DNA of 47,787 nucleotides, from positions 1-47,787 of the forward strand of contig JAKOWB010000352.1 of assembly GCA_029781795.1 (NCBI GenBank), given 5' to 3'. Shown here piece after piece: positions 40,711-47,787 of this stretch. How positions within the stretch are numbered: position 1 is the first letter of the stretch; the number at the start of each line of letters is the position of its first letter. Origin of the DNA: Pseudomonadota bacterium (GTDB lineage Bacteria; Pseudomonadota; Alphaproteobacteria; Kiloniellales; JACOMY01). A program made the position numbers and the translations under genes. Below the pieces are notes generated by a model that did not search any database, was not told the origin of the DNA, and was given only the letters and a program-made list of their open reading frames with translations.

Positions 40711-41277
40711 CTAGGGGGCCTTGCCGACGCCCATGTGCCTAAGCCCGGTCTTCAGGTAGCCCCAGCCGGTCACCAGGGTGAGCAGCACGGCGAGCCAGAG
40801 CAGGGCGACGCCGAGACCCTGCCAGAAGCGGCCCCAGGCCGGCGCGATGATCAGGAGGGTCAGCGCCGCCATCTGCACCGTGGTCTTCCACTTGGCCAGC
40901 GCCGTGACCGGGACGCTGACGCCCAGCGGCCCCAGGTATTCGCGCAGGCCGGAGACCAGCAGCTCGCGCGAGAGGATCAGGATCACCGCCACGACCTCCA
41001 ACCCGCGCAGCTGCCCGACGGCGGCCAGCATGACCAGCACGGCGGCGACCAGCAGCTTGTCGGCGATGGGATCGAGGAAGCGGCCCAGCGGCGAGACCAG
41101 GTTCTGCTGCCGGGCCAGCTTGCCGTCCAGCCAGTCGGTGACGCTGGCGGCGACGAAGAGCAGCAGCACCAGCCAGCGTGCCCAGTCGTGATAGACGAAC
41201 AACAGGCCGACGACTGGCGGGATCAGGACGATCCGCGCCAGCGTCAGCAGGTTGGGCAGGGCCGTGAGCTGGTTCAC
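40711..41277 (-). CDS. pgsA: CDP-diacylglycerol-glycerol-3-phosphate 3-phosphatidyltransferase
   Basis: 188 residues from GTG 41277 (MNQLTALPNLLTLARIVLI, typical PgsA start). The CDP-alcohol phosphotransferase motif D-G-x2-A-R-x8-G-x3-D-x3-D is complete in DGKLARQQNL and GRFLDPIAD (residues about 57-79). Several membrane helices fill the rest. It makes phosphatidylglycerol phosphate, the committed step to phosphatidylglycerol and cardiolipin, in the inner membrane. In many alphaproteobacteria pgsA follows uvrC directly and precedes moaD/moaE. Here a crystallin-like gene is between uvrC and pgsA, and mobB-moeA precede moaD. Confidence 0.95.
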   Translation of the reverse strand: MNQLTALPNLLTLARIVLIPPVVGLLFVYHDWARWLVLLLFVAASVTDWLDGKLARQQNLVSPLGRFLDPIADKLLVAAVLVMLAAVGQLRGLEVVAVILILSRELLVSGLREYLGPLGVSVPVTALAKWKTTVQMAALTLLIIAPAWGRFWQGLGVALLWLAVLLTLVTGWGYLKTGLRHMGVGKAP

Positions 41278-41287
41278 CCGCGCCGCA

Positions 41288-41872
41288 TCACTCGATCAGC
41301 TTCAGCGACGAGATGGAGTCGTTGTAGGAGTCGAGGTTGTAGGCGCCGCCCTGCGTCAGCGTCACGCAGCTGCCGCCGTAGTCCTTCGACTTGCAGGCCT
41401 TCCAGGTGCCCTTGAAGACGACGATCGAGGAGACCGTGTCGTTGAAGCCGGGGTAGTCGGCCAAGTTCTTGATGGACTCCGTGAAGCGGGCGATCTTGCC
41501 GTCGCCGTTCCGGTCGGTGAACAGCAGGATCACGCCGTCGTCGGAGCTGTAGCCGCCGACCGGGCGGATCGAGGTGGCGGCGTCCGCCAGGCTGCCGGGC
41601 AGGTTGTGCAGGCCCTGGCCGAAGGTCTGGCAGGTGCCCTTGAACTTGTAGTCCTTGCAGACCTCGAACTTGCCCGAGATCACGAAGATCGACGAGGCGA
41701 CGTCGTTGAATCCGTAGGAGCCGAGATCGGCGATCTCGCCGTCGACCTGGATGCTGGCGCCCTTGCCGTCGATATCCTTGAACAGCACGGCCGAGGGCTT
41801 CTTCTCCGCCGCCAGGGCGGCCGAGCCGGCCAGCATGGAAAGGGCGGCAGCGGCCGCTAAGATCTTGCGCAT
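41288..41872 (-). CDS. Secreted beta/gamma-crystallin-like calcium-binding protein
   Basis: 194 residues from ATG 41872 (SD AGGAGG; a start 8 codons earlier is possible). Signal peptide at about 1-21 (ILAAAAALSMLAGSAAL, cleavage near ALAAE). The mature protein is two similar halves of about 85 residues. Four motifs of the microbial beta/gamma-crystallin type (N/D)(N/D)xx(S/T)S are seen: NDVASS (56-61), ADAATS (96-101, degenerate), NDTVSS (144-149) and NDSISS (184-189). Each half has one cysteine pair (C72/C81, C160/C169), likely disulfides in the periplasm. DRNGDGK at 120-126 looks like an EF-hand loop without the last Glu. Calcium binding is expected; a specific role is unknown. It sits between uvrC and pgsA on the same strand. 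Confidence 0.8.
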   Translation of the reverse strand: MRKILAAAAALSMLAGSAALAAEKKPSAVLFKDIDGKGASIQVDGEIADLGSYGFNDVASSIFVISGKFEVCKDYKFKGTCQTFGQGLHNLPGSLADAATSIRPVGGYSSDDGVILLFTDRNGDGKIARFTESIKNLADYPGFNDTVSSIVVFKGTWKACKSKDYGGSCVTLTQGGAYNLDSYNDSISSLKLIE

Positions 41873-41906
41873 GGCGTGTCCTCCTAGCTCCCTCAACGAC
41901 CTGCAA

Positions 41907-41932
41907 TACGATTATGGGAGCCTAACCGTTCC
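41907..41932 (-). promoter_or_regulatory. Possible EcfG-type promoter for the crystallin-like gene
   Basis: Minus strand GGAAC (41932-41928), 17 bases, CGTA (41910-41907); the consensus ends CGTT, so one key base is off. The start codon is 35 bases downstream. Weak on its own. Confidence 0.3.
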
Positions 41933-41953
41933 CCTGCGTCCTGGGAATTCCTC

Positions 41954-43915
41954 TCACGAGGCATGGAAATGCTCGTGCAGCTTGCGGGCGACGGCTTCCG
42001 ATATGCCGGGCACCTTGGCCAGGTCGGCGAGGCCGGCGCGCGCCACCGCTGCCGCCGAGCCGAAGTGCAGCAGCAGCGCCTTCTTGCGCTTGGCGCCGAT
42101 GCCGGGAACGCTGTCCAGCGCCGAGGTGAGGCGCGCCTTGGCACGGCCGCGCCGGTGCGTGCCGATGGCGAAGCGATGCGCCTCGTCGCGCAGCCGCTGC
42201 AGGAAGTAGAGCAGGGGATCGCGCGGCTCCAGCATGAAGGAAGCGCGCCCCGGCAGGGTGATGCGCTCGCGTCCGGCGTCGCGGTCCGGGCCCTTGGCCA
42301 CCGCGGCCAGGGGGATGTCGGTGAGGCCCAGCTCGGCCATCACCTCCTCGGCGACCGTGAGCTGCCCCTTGCCGCCGTCCAGGATCACCAGGTCCGGCCA
42401 GCCCGTGCCTTCGCGGCCCGGATCCTCCTTCAGCGCGCGGCTGAAGCGGCGGGTCAGCACCTCGCGCATCATGCCGTAGTCATCGCTGGCGGCGCCGGCC
42501 TCGCCCTTGATGCCGAACTGGCGATAGGCCGCCTTGGCGAATCCCTCGGGGCCGGCGACCACCATGGCGCCATAGGCGTTGCTGCCCTGGATATGGCTGT
42601 TGTCGTAGACCTCGATGCGCTCCGGCGGCGCCTCGAGGCCGAAGCGCTCGGCCAGCGCCTCCAGCAGGCGCTTCTGCGTCGAAGTCTCGGCGAGGCGGCG
42701 GGCCAGCGCCTCGCGCGCGTTGGTCAGCGCCTGCTCCACCAGCTTGCGCTTGCCGCCGCGCTGCGGCACCGAGAGCTCGACCTTGCGGCCGGCGCTGGTC
42801 GAGAGCGCCTGGGCCAGCAGCTCCTGCTGCGGCACGGCGTGGCTCATGAGGATCAGCGGCGGCGGCGGCTTGTCGGCATAGAACTGCGCCAGGAAGGCGG
42901 CCAGCACGCCCGGCACCTCCAGCCCCTTCTCGTGGCTGGGGAAGTAGGCGCGGTTGCCGTAGTTGCGGCCGGTGCGGAAGAAGAAGACCTGGACGCAGAC
43001 CTGCCCACCCTCGGCCGTGGCCGCGACCACGTCGGCGTCGTCCAGGCCCTCCAGGTTGATGTCCTGGTGCGACTGGATGTGGGCCAGTGCCTTCAGACGG
43101 TCGCGATAGAGCGCCGCGCGCTCGAAGTCGAGCGCGTCGGAGGCCTGCGCCATCGCCGCCTGCAGTTGCGCGCGCAGGCCGCCCTCGCGGCCGGCCAGGA
43201 AGGACTTGGCCTCGCCCACCAGCAGCGCGTAGTCGGCCGCGCCGATGCGTTCGACGCAGGGCGCCGAGCAGCGCTTGATCTGGTAGAGCAGGCAGGGTCG
43301 CGTGCGCTGGCTGAATACCGCGTCCGAGCAGGAGCGCAGGAGGAAGGCCTTTTCCAGCGCCGTGATGGTGCGCGCCACCGCGCCGGCCGAGGCGAAGGGG
43401 CCGAAATAGTCGCCGGGAACGGAATGGGCGCCGCGGTGCTTGGCCAGGCGCGGGATCGGATGGTCCTTGGTCAGCAGGATGTAGGGAAAGGACTTGTCGT
43501 CGCGCAGCAGCACGTTGAAGCGCGGCAGGTGACGCTTGATGAGATTGCTTTCCAGCAGCAGCGCCTCGACCTCGCTGCCGGTGGTCGTGACCTCGAGCCT
43601 GGCGGTTTCGGCCACCATGCGCTGCAGCCGGATCGGCAGGCGACCGAGCTGGGTATAGGTGTAGACGCGCCGCTTGAGGTGCCGCGCCTTGCCGACGTAG
43701 AGCACGTCGCCGCGACGGTTCAGCATGCGATAGACGCCGGGCGCGTCCGGCAGGAGGCGCAGTGCGTCGCGCAGCACCGCGACGCCGCGCGCGCGTCCGC
43801 CTTCGCCCTCCTCCGCCGTCGTCGCTTCGGCGACGTGGGGATCGGCGGTGTCGAGCGGCGCCGCGCGCTTGCCGCCCTGTGTCGGATCCTTGCTGCGCCG
43901 TCTGCCCTTCAACAT
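41954..43915 (-). CDS. uvrC: Excinuclease ABC subunit C
   Basis: 653 residues. The N-terminal 45 residues are a charged, probably disordered extension, as in many alphaproteobacterial UvrC. The GIY-YIG nuclease domain follows (GVYRML at 60-65, [13 protein letters not shown] at 72-84). The UVR motif for UvrB contact lies in [24 protein letters not shown]. The central zinc-like cysteine cluster is [16 protein letters not shown]. The RNase H-like 5' nuclease domain contains [11 protein letters not shown] and [11 protein letters not shown], and C-terminal helix-hairpin-helix repeats [18 protein letters not shown] end the protein. It cuts both sides of a DNA lesion with UvrAB. Confidence 0.96.
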   Translation of the reverse strand: MLKGRRRSKDPTQGGKRAAPLDTADPHVAEATTAEEGEGGRARGVAVLRDALRLLPDAPGVYRMLNRRGDVLYVGKARHLKRRVYTYTQLGRLPIRLQRMVAETARLEVTTTGSEVEALLLESNLIKRHLPRFNVLLRDDKSFPYILLTKDHPIPRLAKHRGAHSVPGDYFGPFASAGAVARTITALEKAFLLRSCSDAVFSQRTRPCLLYQIKRCSAPCVERIGAADYALLVGEAKSFLAGREGGLRAQLQAAMAQASDALDFERAALYRDRLKALAHIQSHQDINLEGLDDADVVAATAEGGQVCVQVFFFRTGRNYGNRAYFPSHEKGLEVPGVLAAFLAQFYADKPPPPLILMSHAVPQQELLAQALSTSAGRKVELSVPQRGGKRKLVEQALTNAREALARRLAETSTQKRLLEALAERFGLEAPPERIEVYDNSHIQGSNAYGAMVVAGPEGFAKAAYRQFGIKGEAGAASDDYGMMREVLTRRFSRALKEDPGREGTGWPDLVILDGGKGQLTVAEEVMAELGLTDIPLAAVAKGPDRDAGRERITLPGRASFMLEPRDPLLYFLQRLRDEAHRFAIGTHRRGRAKARLTSALDSVPGIGAKRKKALLLHFGSAAAVARAGLADLAKVPGISEAVARKLHEHFHAS

Positions 43916-44278
43916 GGTGCGACGAGGCGTGCGCGCCTTCCCGAAATCCTGTCAAGCGCGTCGCAAAGCCAGCAGTTTCGCGGCCTTCCGCAGCTATCCA
44001 CGAAAGCTGTGGATAACCTTGTTGCTATCTCGTCGCTCAAGACGCGCCGAGCGTGATGCCACAAGGCTTTCATTGGGCTGCCCAAAAAATAGGCAATCTT
44101 TCTAACGCTTTGATTTTGGCCGCTTTCTCTTTACGGATAGATAACAGAACCATGACGAAAGGGATTGATGATTGACAGGGCGGGGGGCCTCGCCGGAGGG
44201 GCCGGGGCCTGTTGAAAACTACCCGCTGCCGGGCTGCCTCGGAAAGCGTGATTCGGCAAGGTCTTAGCCTTGGCAGGG
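43916..44278. other. Gene-free, AT-rich spacer with a perfect DnaA-box-like site
   Basis: 363 bp between uvrC and folB (both -). At 44008-44016 the minus strand reads TTATCCACA, the DnaA box consensus. Fourteen bases away CTATCCACG (43994-44002) is a weaker copy in opposite orientation, so the two form TATCCAC-N7-GTGGATA. 44050-44170 is markedly AT-rich compared with the rest of the window. No convincing gene or RNA was found here. Confidence 0.5.
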
Positions 44279-44686
44279 TCATTCCGGTGCCGGTCGTTCG
44301 ACCGGCGCGGAGGCGTTCCGGGTGAAGCGCGTCGTGATGCCCACGGTGACGTCGGCGAAGAGATCGGGCTTGCGCAGCGTGATTTCCACCGCCTGAACGC
44401 GCGGGTCGGCAAAGGCGACCTCGGCCATCTCGCCCGCCAGCGTCTCCAGCAGCTTTACCTCGCGCGCCGCGAGGCGCCGGATGCCGGCGGCGATGACGCC
44501 GTAGTCGACGACTTCGGCAACCTCGTCGGTGCGCGGTGCCTGTGGCGTGACCTCCGCCCGCAAAGTGACAAGCAGGCGTTGCGGCCGCGAGCGCTCCGCC
44601 GCGCCGACGCCGATTCGCATCTGCAGTTCCAGGTTCTCGATCAGCAGGGTCTCGGCGATCAGGTCAGGCAAGGTGCTGCCCTCCAT
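44279..44686 (-). CDS. folB: Dihydroneopterin aldolase
   Basis: 135 residues, FolB length. It opens with TLLIENLELQMRIGVGAAERSRPQRLLVTL, matching the family's strand-loop-strand. It goes on with VVDYGVIAAGIRRLAAREVKLLETLAGEMAE, the helix containing the conserved Glu, and VQAVEITLRKPDL with the catalytic Lys. It splits dihydroneopterin into hydroxymethyl-dihydropterin and glycolaldehyde in folate synthesis. It overlaps the 3' end of the folM-like gene by 23 bases, which supports a pteridine function for both. Confidence 0.92.
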   Translation of the reverse strand: MEGSTLPDLIAETLLIENLELQMRIGVGAAERSRPQRLLVTLRAEVTPQAPRTDEVAEVVDYGVIAAGIRRLAAREVKLLETLAGEMAEVAFADPRVQAVEITLRKPDLFADVTVGITTRFTRNASAPVERPAPE

Positions 44687-45419
44687 CCAGGGCGATGATC
44701 TGTCCGGTCATGGAGGGCGCGCCGATGATGAAGCGCAGCGCCGCGGCCGCCTCGGCCGGCGTGCCGCCGTTGCGCAGGGGCTGGCGCTCCACCCATTTGC
44801 GGAAGTCCGCCTCGCTCTGCCCGGCGTCGGGCAGCATGTAGCCGGGGCCGATGCCGTTGACCCGGATGTCGGGCGCCAGGGCCAGGGCGAGCGCCTGGGT
44901 CAGCGCCCAGAGCCCGGCCTTGGCGACGCCATAGGAGATGAAGGTCGGCCCGGGCTTCAGCACCCGCTGGTCCAGCAGGTTGACGATCAGGCCTTTGGCC
45001 GTCGGCGGGCGCTGGCGGGCGAAGGCCTGCGACAGCACCAGCGGCGCGCGCAGGTTCGGCTCGATGTGCGCGTCCCACGAGGCGCGCGAGGCGCTCTGCA
45101 CCGTGTCGCGCTCGAAATGACCGGCGTTGTTCACCAGCAGGCCGAGTGGGCCCAGCGCGGCGACCGCGGCGGGTATCAGGGCCTTGACCTCGTCCTCTCG
45201 CGCCAGATCGGCCTGCAGCGCCACGGCGCGGCCGCCGCCGGCCTCGATCTCGCCCACCAGCGCGGCGGCGGCCGCGGCGGAACCGCGATAGTGCACCGCC
45301 ACGGACCAGCCGTCGGTGGCCAGGGCGAGCGCCAGCGTGCGGCCGATACGCCGCGCCGCGCCGGTCACCAGCGCGGCGGGCGGAATCTCGCTCGGGCACC
45401 CGGTCATCCTTGTCGTCAT
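44664..45419 (-). CDS. folM: Pteridine reductase-like SDR (FolM-like)
   Basis: 251 residues from ATG 45419, which overlaps the msrB stop as ATGA; ATG 45407 is an alternative. SDR with [12 protein letters not shown], where the TGxxxRxG pattern of PTR1/FolM replaces TGxxxGxG, and [10 protein letters not shown]. The catalytic centre has D150 in place of the usual Ser, then Y163 and K167 ([14 protein letters not shown]). The D-x12-Y-x3-K spacing is that of Leishmania PTR1 (Asp181, Tyr194, Lys198), and E. coli FolM also has Asp. So it is likely a dihydropteridine/dihydromonapterin or dihydrofolate reductase using NADPH, not a general SDR. Next gene is folB. Confidence 0.85.
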   Translation of the reverse strand: MTTRMTGCPSEIPPAALVTGAARRIGRTLALALATDGWSVAVHYRGSAAAAAALVGEIEAGGGRAVALQADLAREDEVKALIPAAVAALGPLGLLVNNAGHFERDTVQSASRASWDAHIEPNLRAPLVLSQAFARQRPPTAKGLIVNLLDQRVLKPGPTFISYGVAKAGLWALTQALALALAPDIRVNGIGPGYMLPDAGQSEADFRKWVERQPLRNGGTPAEAAAALRFIIGAPSMTGQIIALDGGQHLA

Positions 45420-45847
45420 CCGTCGGTCTTGCCGGATTCTGCCGGCTCGAAGGTCATGGCAAGCGAGTTCATGCAGTAGCGCAGGCCCGTTGGCGCCGGG
45501 CCGTCGTCGAAGACGTGGCCAAGGTGCGCGTCGCAGCGCGCGCAATGAACCTCGGTCCGCACCATCCAGAAGCTGCGGTCACGCGCGGTCTCCACCGCGT
45601 CCGCCGCGATCGGCCGGGTGTAGGAGGGCCAGCCGGTGCCGCTCTCGAACTTGTCGGCGGCGGCGAACAGCGCCTGGCCGCAGCCGACGCAGCGATAGGT
45701 GCCGGGTCGCTTCTCGTTCAGCAGCAGGCCGGTCCAGGGCGGCTCGGTGCCGTGCTTGCGCGTGACCTTGTAGGCGGCACGCGGCAGCAGGCGCCGCCAT
45801 TCGGCGTCGGTCTTGACGATCTTTCGCGGTGCGTCGTCGGAAGACAT
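45416..45847 (-). CDS. msrB: Peptide-methionine (R)-S-oxide reductase
   Basis: 143 residues from ATG 45847, the length of a stand-alone MsrB; the frame is open further up without family match. Zinc cysteines CVGC and [36 protein letters not shown] with catalytic Cys in RYCMNSLAM. It repairs methionine-R-sulfoxide in proteins. No signal peptide, so cytoplasmic. Its stop overlaps the folM-like start. Confidence 0.95.
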   Translation of the reverse strand: MSSDDAPRKIVKTDAEWRRLLPRAAYKVTRKHGTEPPWTGLLLNEKRPGTYRCVGCGQALFAAADKFESGTGWPSYTRPIAADAVETARDRSFWMVRTEVHCARCDAHLGHVFDDGPAPTGLRYCMNSLAMTFEPAESGKTDG

Positions 45848-45915
45848 GGGGGGCAGATCCTCGTTGCCTCGCCCCAGTCTTGCGGCCTGCCGGCGGCGGC
45901 GACAAGCCCCGCCGG

Positions 45916-46626
45916 TCAGAAGCGCTCCACCCAGGGCCGCAGCTCGACCTCCCAGGTCCAGGCGCTGCGGTGCTGCGCGTGGATCTGCCAATAGGTCTCG
46001 GCGATGGCCTCGGGCTTCAGGCGGCTGTCGGGGCCGTCGGCGTCGGGCTCGTAGCCGGCGCGTCCGGCCTTGGCGATGCCACCGTCGATGACGAAGTGCG
46101 CGACGTGGATGTTCTTCGGCGAGAGCTCGCGCGCCAGCGACTGCGCCAGGCCGCGCAGCGCGAACTTGCCCATGGCGAAGGGGGCAGACTGGGCATAGCC
46201 CTTCACGCTGGCCGAGGCGCCGGTGAAGAGCAGCGTGCCGCCGGCGCCGTCCGGCCGGGCCAGCATGCGGCGCACCGCCTGCTGCGCCACCAGGAAGCCG
46301 CCGAAGGCGGTGACCTGCAGCGCCTTCTGCACCTCGGCCGGCACCAGCTCGGCCAGCGGCCCGCGCGCGCGATAGCTGGGGTTGTAGACCACGACGCCGG
46401 GCGTGCCGGCCTTGTCGATCGCCTTGAACAGCGCGGCGACCTGGCCCTCGTCGGTCACGTCGCAGGCGTGCAGCGTGGCACCGATCTCGCCGGCAAGGGC
46501 GGCGAGCTTGTCCAGGTTGCGCGCCGCCAGGTGCAGTGCGTGACCCTCCCTGGCGAAGCGGCGGGCCACGGCGGCGGAGAGGCCGTCGCCGGCGCCGACG
46601 ACGAGTGTGATGGGCTGGCTCGGCAT
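45916..46626 (-). CDS. SDR-fold protein with Tyr-to-Phe change at the active site
   Basis: 236 residues from ATG 46626. Rossmann start [20 protein letters not shown] and the SDR-like [14 protein letters not shown] with S138. Where the catalytic Tyr is expected the segment reads [20 protein letters not shown], so F150 precedes K154. The NNAG motif is also changed, to YNPS. The same F-A-x-G-K form occurs in a subgroup of bacterial SDRs, as far as I recall, so it is likely an inherited trait and not an error. Either a proton donor other than Tyr is used or the protein binds NAD(P) without classical turnover. 68 bases upstream of msrB on the same strand. Confidence 0.82.
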   Translation of the reverse strand: MPSQPITLVVGAGDGLSAAVARRFAREGHALHLAARNLDKLAALAGEIGATLHACDVTDEGQVAALFKAIDKAGTPGVVVYNPSYRARGPLAELVPAEVQKALQVTAFGGFLVAQQAVRRMLARPDGAGGTLLFTGASASVKGYAQSAPFAMGKFALRGLAQSLARELSPKNIHVAHFVIDGGIAKAGRAGYEPDADGPDSRLKPEAIAETYWQIHAQHRSAWTWEVELRPWVERF

Positions 46627-46821
46627 GGGTCTTCTCCCTCGTTCGCGAAGTGGTCCCGCGCGTCCGGCGCGCAGCGGCTGACAGCTATGCAGCCGGGGGC
46701 TGGAACCGCCAGGGGCCCCGGCGGCGATAGCGCCGTTCCCTCCAGGCAAAGATACCCGGCTGCGGGGTCGGCATTCCACCGCGCTGGAACGCTTTGCCCC
46801 GCAATCGCCCCGAGGCTGGCG
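46627..46821. other. Divergent spacer, no gene seen
   Basis: This is most of the 259-bp space between the SDR and PRC-barrel genes. It holds an imperfect palindrome with outer arms GGAAC/GTTCC around 46700-46737. No open frame with family likeness was found. Confidence 0.4.
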
Positions 46822-46847
46822 GGAACCCCTCGCCGAAAGGTGGCGTT
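46822..46847 (+). promoter_or_regulatory. Consensus EcfG-type promoter for the PRC-barrel gene
   Basis: GGAAC (46822-46826), exactly 17 bases, CGTT (46844-46847). It is a full match to the general stress response promoter of alphaproteobacteria, 38 bases before ATG 46886. Confidence 0.75.
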
Positions 46848-46885
46848 TCCCGGCCATGACGAACGACACCGAAAGGAGTCATGAC

Positions 46886-47590
46886 ATGCGCAAGCTGCTG
46901 CTTTCCGGCGCTTCGGTCGCGCTGCTGTCGCTTGGCGGACTCGCCCTGCCGGCGCTGGCCGATTCCCCCTCCGTCGCCGCCGACCCGATCGGCGATCCCA
47001 GGCTGGTCCAGATTGCCGACAGCGGCATGACCGCGAACCAGGATACCACGAGCCCCGCCGCCGGCGGGACGCAGGCGACGGAGCCGCAGCAGCCGGCCGA
47101 GTCCCAGCCGGGCAGCGCCGCCGGCGATTCGCCGGCCGAGCAGCCGGCGGACGAGGCGCCCGATCCTTCCGAGATGCCGACCGGCCAGCTCGCGGCCGAG
47201 CCGGTGCAGCCTCCTGAGACCGTCATGGTCGCCGAGGTGCTGGACGCCGACGTGATCGACGCGGCTGGCGAGGACATCGCCTCGGTCGAGGACGTGCTGA
47301 TGGATCGCGACGGCAAGCTCTCGCACGTGGTGGTGAGCTACGGCGGCTTCCTCGGCATCGGTGCCAAGGAGGTGCTGATCCCCTGGGAGCAGGTCTCCTT
47401 CAACGCGGCGCAGGAAACGCTGCAGATCCCCGGCAACGAGGCGGACCTGGACGCCGCGCCCGCCTATGTGACGCAGGAGGAGCTGCTGGACCGGCAGCAG
47501 GCCGAGCGCGACAGGGCGAGCGCGATGCAGCCGGCCGATACCTCGGTCGACTCGGCGCCGCAGCAGGCCCAGACGCCCGACCCTGACTAG
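46886..47590 (+). CDS. Secreted PRC-barrel domain protein
   Basis: 234 residues from ATG 46886 (SD AAAGGAG). Signal peptide at 1-26 (LLLSGASVALLSLGGLALPA, cleavage after ALA). Then comes a Pro/Gln/Glu/Ala-rich, probably disordered stretch (about 40-110). The PRC-barrel is at about 115-185 (VLDADVIDAAGEDIASVEDV, LSHVVVSYGGFLGIGAKEVL, IPWEQVSF), followed by an acidic Gln-rich tail. PRC-barrel proteins of this periplasmic type are common members of the alphaproteobacterial general stress regulon, in line with the consensus promoter. The molecular role is not known; barrel-mediated protein binding is likely. Confidence 0.88.
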   Translation: MRKLLLSGASVALLSLGGLALPALADSPSVAADPIGDPRLVQIADSGMTANQDTTSPAAGGTQATEPQQPAESQPGSAAGDSPAEQPADEAPDPSEMPTGQLAAEPVQPPETVMVAEVLDADVIDAAGEDIASVEDVLMDRDGKLSHVVVSYGGFLGIGAKEVLIPWEQVSFNAAQETLQIPGNEADLDAAPAYVTQEELLDRQQAERDRASAMQPADTSVDSAPQQAQTPDPD

Positions 47591-47617
47591 GGCCCTGGGT
47601 TCATAGCGGAGGTCGAG

Positions 47618-47644
47618 GGCCGGCCGCGCGCCCCGCGGCCGGCC
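47618..47644 (+). terminator. GC-rich hairpin after the PRC-barrel gene
   Basis: GGCCGGCCGCG (47618-47628) and CGCGGCCGGCC (47634-47644) form a perfect 11-bp stem with a 5-base loop. There is no T run after it. Confidence 0.55.
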
Positions 47645-47685
47645 ACTCCGGTTCCCCTCATCGATTTCAACCGAAAGGCATTGGC

Positions 47686-47787
47686 ATGAACGCCCCCAAC
47701 AAGCACTCGATCAACGCCCTCAACGGCCTCGTCGAGACCACGCTGGACAGCGCCGAGGGCTCTCGCGTCGCGTCCGAGGAGACGACC
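47686..47787 (+). CDS. PA2169/DUF2383-type four-helix-bundle protein, 3'-truncated
   Basis: Only the first 34 codons are inside the window, from ATG 47686 with SD GAAAGG. The visible MNAPNKHSINALNGLVETTL and DSAEGSRVASEETT resemble the start of the PA2169/DUF2383 family (N-x-L-I-E-T-x-x-D-x-x-x-G), ferritin-like helical proteins of unknown function. They often sit beside stress-type PRC-barrel genes. Short as it is, the assignment is tentative. Confidence 0.55.
   Translation, partial: MNAPNKHSINALNGLVETTLDSAEGSRVASEETT

Noticed and set aside
43916-44278. The DnaA-box spacer as the chromosome origin
   Set aside because: Only one perfect box is present and no origin-typical neighbours (dnaA, hemE, parAB, gidA) are in the window, so it is kept only as a low-level finding.
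44070-44282. 70-codon open frame on the minus strand in the uvrC-folB space
   Set aside because: No SD, no family likeness, and its end follows the AT-rich spacer. Treated as chance.
46700-46737. GGAAC...GTTCC in the SDR/PRC-barrel space as promoters
   Set aside because: Neither orientation has CGTT at 16-17 bases, so it does not meet the EcfG spacing.

Overview
The window is a GC-rich (by eye roughly two-thirds G+C) bacterial chromosome segment, almost certainly from an alphaproteobacterium of the Rhodospirillales/Hyphomicrobiales kind. The evidence is the petP-petR-type regulator pair, the uvrC / pgsA / moaD / moaE neighbourhood, a folB-folM-like pair, several GGAAC-N16/17-CGTT (EcfG-type general stress) promoter candidates and many periplasmic binding proteins. 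No rRNA, tRNA, CRISPR array, insertion sequence or phage gene was recognised. Both edges cut genes.

Region 1 (1-14044, all on +) is a catabolic/transport island. It holds a truncated branched-chain-amino-acid-type binding protein, an M20 metallopeptidase, a P1-family peptidase, a dipeptide/oligopeptide-type binding protein with two permeases but no ATPase gene, an adenylate cyclase-alpha/beta-hydrolase fusion, an alanine-racemase-fold PLP protein lacking two hallmark residues, an EctD-like Fe(II)/2-oxoglutarate dioxygenase, a second LivK-type binding protein, a GntR/FCD regulator and an aldehyde dehydrogenase. Together they look like uptake and stepwise breakdown of an unidentified peptide-like or modified amino acid compound.

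Region 2 (14045-25635) holds an ABC-F ATPase, a gamma-glutamyltransferase-family protein, an MmgE/PrpD protein and a Baeyer-Villiger-type monooxygenase (all -). It ends in a small regulon: an MttB-like methyltransferase (-), a divergent TetR regulator (+) and a trimethylamine-dehydrogenase-like flavoprotein (+). The TetR gene and both enzyme genes are linked by two copies of one operator, CCATACA-N4-TGTATGG, each running into the Shine-Dalgarno sequence of an enzyme gene. This is the clearest regulatory system in the window and suggests inducible demethylation of a quaternary or tertiary amine. The intergenic spaces of this region hold large composite palindromes, one with perfect 36-bp arms.

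Region 3 (25636-33757) is mixed housekeeping and stress functions: hisI, a sufE-like gene, an SDR, a DUF3137 membrane protein, a TAXI-type TRAP binding protein, a GST, an M17 aminopeptidase, a universal stress protein, a DJ-1/PfpI protein behind an unusual repeat/hairpin leader, an MgtC-like protein and a small basic protein with an EcfG-type promoter.

Region 4 (33822-38114) carries a PetP-like MarR regulator, an OmpR-type response regulator and a histidine kinase (-), divergent from a branched-chain aminotransferase and a GreA/GreB factor (+).

Region 5 (38155-46626, all -) contains an SDR, msrB, a folM-like pteridine reductase, folB, uvrC, a secreted beta/gamma-crystallin-like protein, pgsA and the molybdenum cofactor genes mobB-moeA-moaD-moaE. 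Region 6 (46822 to the end) is a stress-type PRC-barrel protein with a consensus EcfG promoter, followed by the start of a DUF2383/PA2169-like gene.
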